From Bacillus sp. NP157 (GTDB lineage: Bacteria; Pseudomonadota; Gammaproteobacteria; Xanthomonadales; Rhodanobacteraceae), in assembly GCA_018889975.1 (NCBI GenBank), contig CP076546.1, positions 2,232,001-2,296,000 of the forward strand: a stretch of 64,000 nucleotides of DNA, given 5' to 3'. The position numbers and the translations under genes were made by a program. Within the stretch, counting starts at the first letter, position 1, and every line of letters begins with the position of its first letter. Shown piece by piece: positions 63,170 to 64,000 of this stretch. A model generated the notes under the pieces. It saw nothing but the letters and a program-made list of their open reading frames with translations. It had not been told where the DNA came from and ran no database searches.

Positions 63170-63485
63170 ATGCGTATTCTGCCGGAATGCCCGGCGCGGC
63201 ACAGGCGGCCGCTGGACTTGCACCGGCGCACGCTATACCCTGTGCGTCAATCGGGTGAATATTTCGGGCGAACAGCCCTCCCGGCCTGCAGTCAGGGCCG
63301 GCGATGGCGTGCTTCCCGACCCAGCTCACAGACGATGACCCTCCTGGGGTGTCCAGCGGCCATGCCTTCCGCCCGTCAGCGACGATGCGCGGCATGCCCG
63401 GCGAGGTGGCGGTGGAGCCGCCGGACAGCATCGATGGTTGCTTGCGTTCCCGGCCGCTTGAATGCGGCCCTTCTGACGTGTGCCG
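63170..63485. other. Divergent intergenic region, dinB/scpA
   Basis: No convincing gene, terminator, or REP. A plus-strand open frame at 63304-63489 has no ribosome-binding site and runs into scpA. Promoters for both flanking genes should lie here, but no clear boxes were found. Confidence 0.5.
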
Positions 63486-64000
63486 ATGACTAACGAGACA
63501 ACCGACGTCCAGGTGGTCGAGACAACCGAAACCGCGCGGAACGCTTTTGCCGGCGTGCCGCAGCAGCAGGAGATGCCCCTGGCGGTGGTCCGCGGGCAGC
63601 CCGTGCTGCAGATGCCGCAGGACCTCTACATCCCGCCGGATGCGCTCGAAGTCATCCTGGAATCGTTTGAGGGTCCGCTCGACCTGTTGCTGTACCTGAT
63701 CCGCAGGCAAAACCTCGACATCCTCGACATCCCTGTCGCCGAGATCACCCGGCAGTACATGGATTACATCGAGATGATGCGCGAAGTGATGCGCCTGGAG
63801 CTGGCGGCCGAGTACCTGCTGATGGCCGCGATCCTCGCGGAGATCAAGTCCAGGCTGCTGCTGCCCCGTCCGCCGGCCGAGGAAGGCCTGGAAGACGATC
63901 CCCGGGCGGAACTGGTGCGCCGCCTGCAGGAGTACGAACGTTTCAAGAAAGCGGCGCTCGATATCGAAGAGCTGCCGCGACTGGAACGCGACACCACCGT
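63486..64000 (+). CDS. scpA: Segregation and condensation protein A, 5' part
   Basis: The kleisin subunit of the SMC-ScpAB complex. The ATG at 63486 starts a frame that runs off the window. After a variable N-terminus of about 55 residues comes ESFEGPLDLLLYLIRRQNLD, a signature of ScpA, then VAEITRQYMDYIEMMREVMR. The remaining part lies outside the window. Confidence 0.93.
   Translation, partial: MTNETTDVQVVETTETARNAFAGVPQQQEMPLAVVRGQPVLQMPQDLYIPPDALEVILESFEGPLDLLLYLIRRQNLDILDIPVAEITRQYMDYIEMMREVMRLELAAEYLLMAAILAEIKSRLLLPRPPAEEGLEDDPRAELVRRLQEYERFKKAALDIEELPRLERDTT

Noticed and set aside
63304-63489. A small plus-strand gene between dinB and scpA
   Set aside because: There is no ribosome-binding site, composition is not protein-like, and it runs into the scpA start.

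Overview
The window is GC-rich chromosomal DNA from a gammaproteobacterium, most likely of the Xanthomonadales (Rhodanobacteraceae, Luteibacter/Dyella-like). This placement rests on gene order (ftsB-ispD-ispF-truD-surE-pcm-nlpD, dapA-bamC, serC-pheA-hisC-aroA, clpS-clpA, nudJ-mnmA-hflD) and on many short GTAG-headed palindromes (REP elements) between genes. It is inferred from gene content and was not tested by a database search.

Layout. 0-11.3 kb: a mostly minus-strand block (pyrG, a small membrane protein gene, eno, ftsB, ispD, ispF, mgtE, truD, surE, pcm, yqaA-like, nlpD), with one plus-strand Smr gene inside. 11.4-21.3 kb: an aminopeptidase P gene and parE (plus), then pgi, panD, panC, panB, folK, pcnB (minus). 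21.4-24.3 kb: tRNA-Glu, fdxA, and a divergent pair of related lipoproteins resembling halovibrin/HvnA. 24.2-30.2 kb: dapA-bamC (minus), then gcvR-like, bcp, PIN-PhoH, LpxO-like and a small secreted protein (plus).

30.2-38.0 kb is the accessory part. Two identical tRNA-Gly(GCC) genes bracket crcB, a chemoreceptor, a serine hydrolase, several small hypothetical genes, a membrane-anchored protein of unknown function and a pair of small exported proteins, then tRNA-Leu and tRNA-Cys. 38-47 kb returns to housekeeping genes: pgsA, uvrC, then the serC-pheA-hisC-aroA-kdsB operon (minus) and an FHA protein. 47-58.5 kb: a PHA-system protein, infA, a ClpP-like protease divergent from an ECF sigma factor, clpS-clpA, nudJ-mnmA-hflD, and a LysR regulator divergent from acnA. 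58.5-64 kb: two small exported proteins, fadD, a REP/tandem-repeat cluster, PilZ, dinB and the start of scpA.

How the genes work together. The operons cover isoprenoid precursor synthesis (ispD/F), pantothenate and folate synthesis, aromatic amino acid and serine synthesis, lipid A/KDO synthesis (kdsB, lpxO), lysine synthesis with outer-membrane assembly (dapA-bamC), tRNA modification (truD, mnmA), N-end-rule proteolysis (clpS-clpA) and DNA repair (uvrC, dinB). Many genes overlap by ATGA/GTGA, which suggests translational coupling. The least explained content is the HvnA-like pair, the tRNA-Gly-bracketed segment, and the REP family, which in two cases supplies the stop codon of the adjacent gene.
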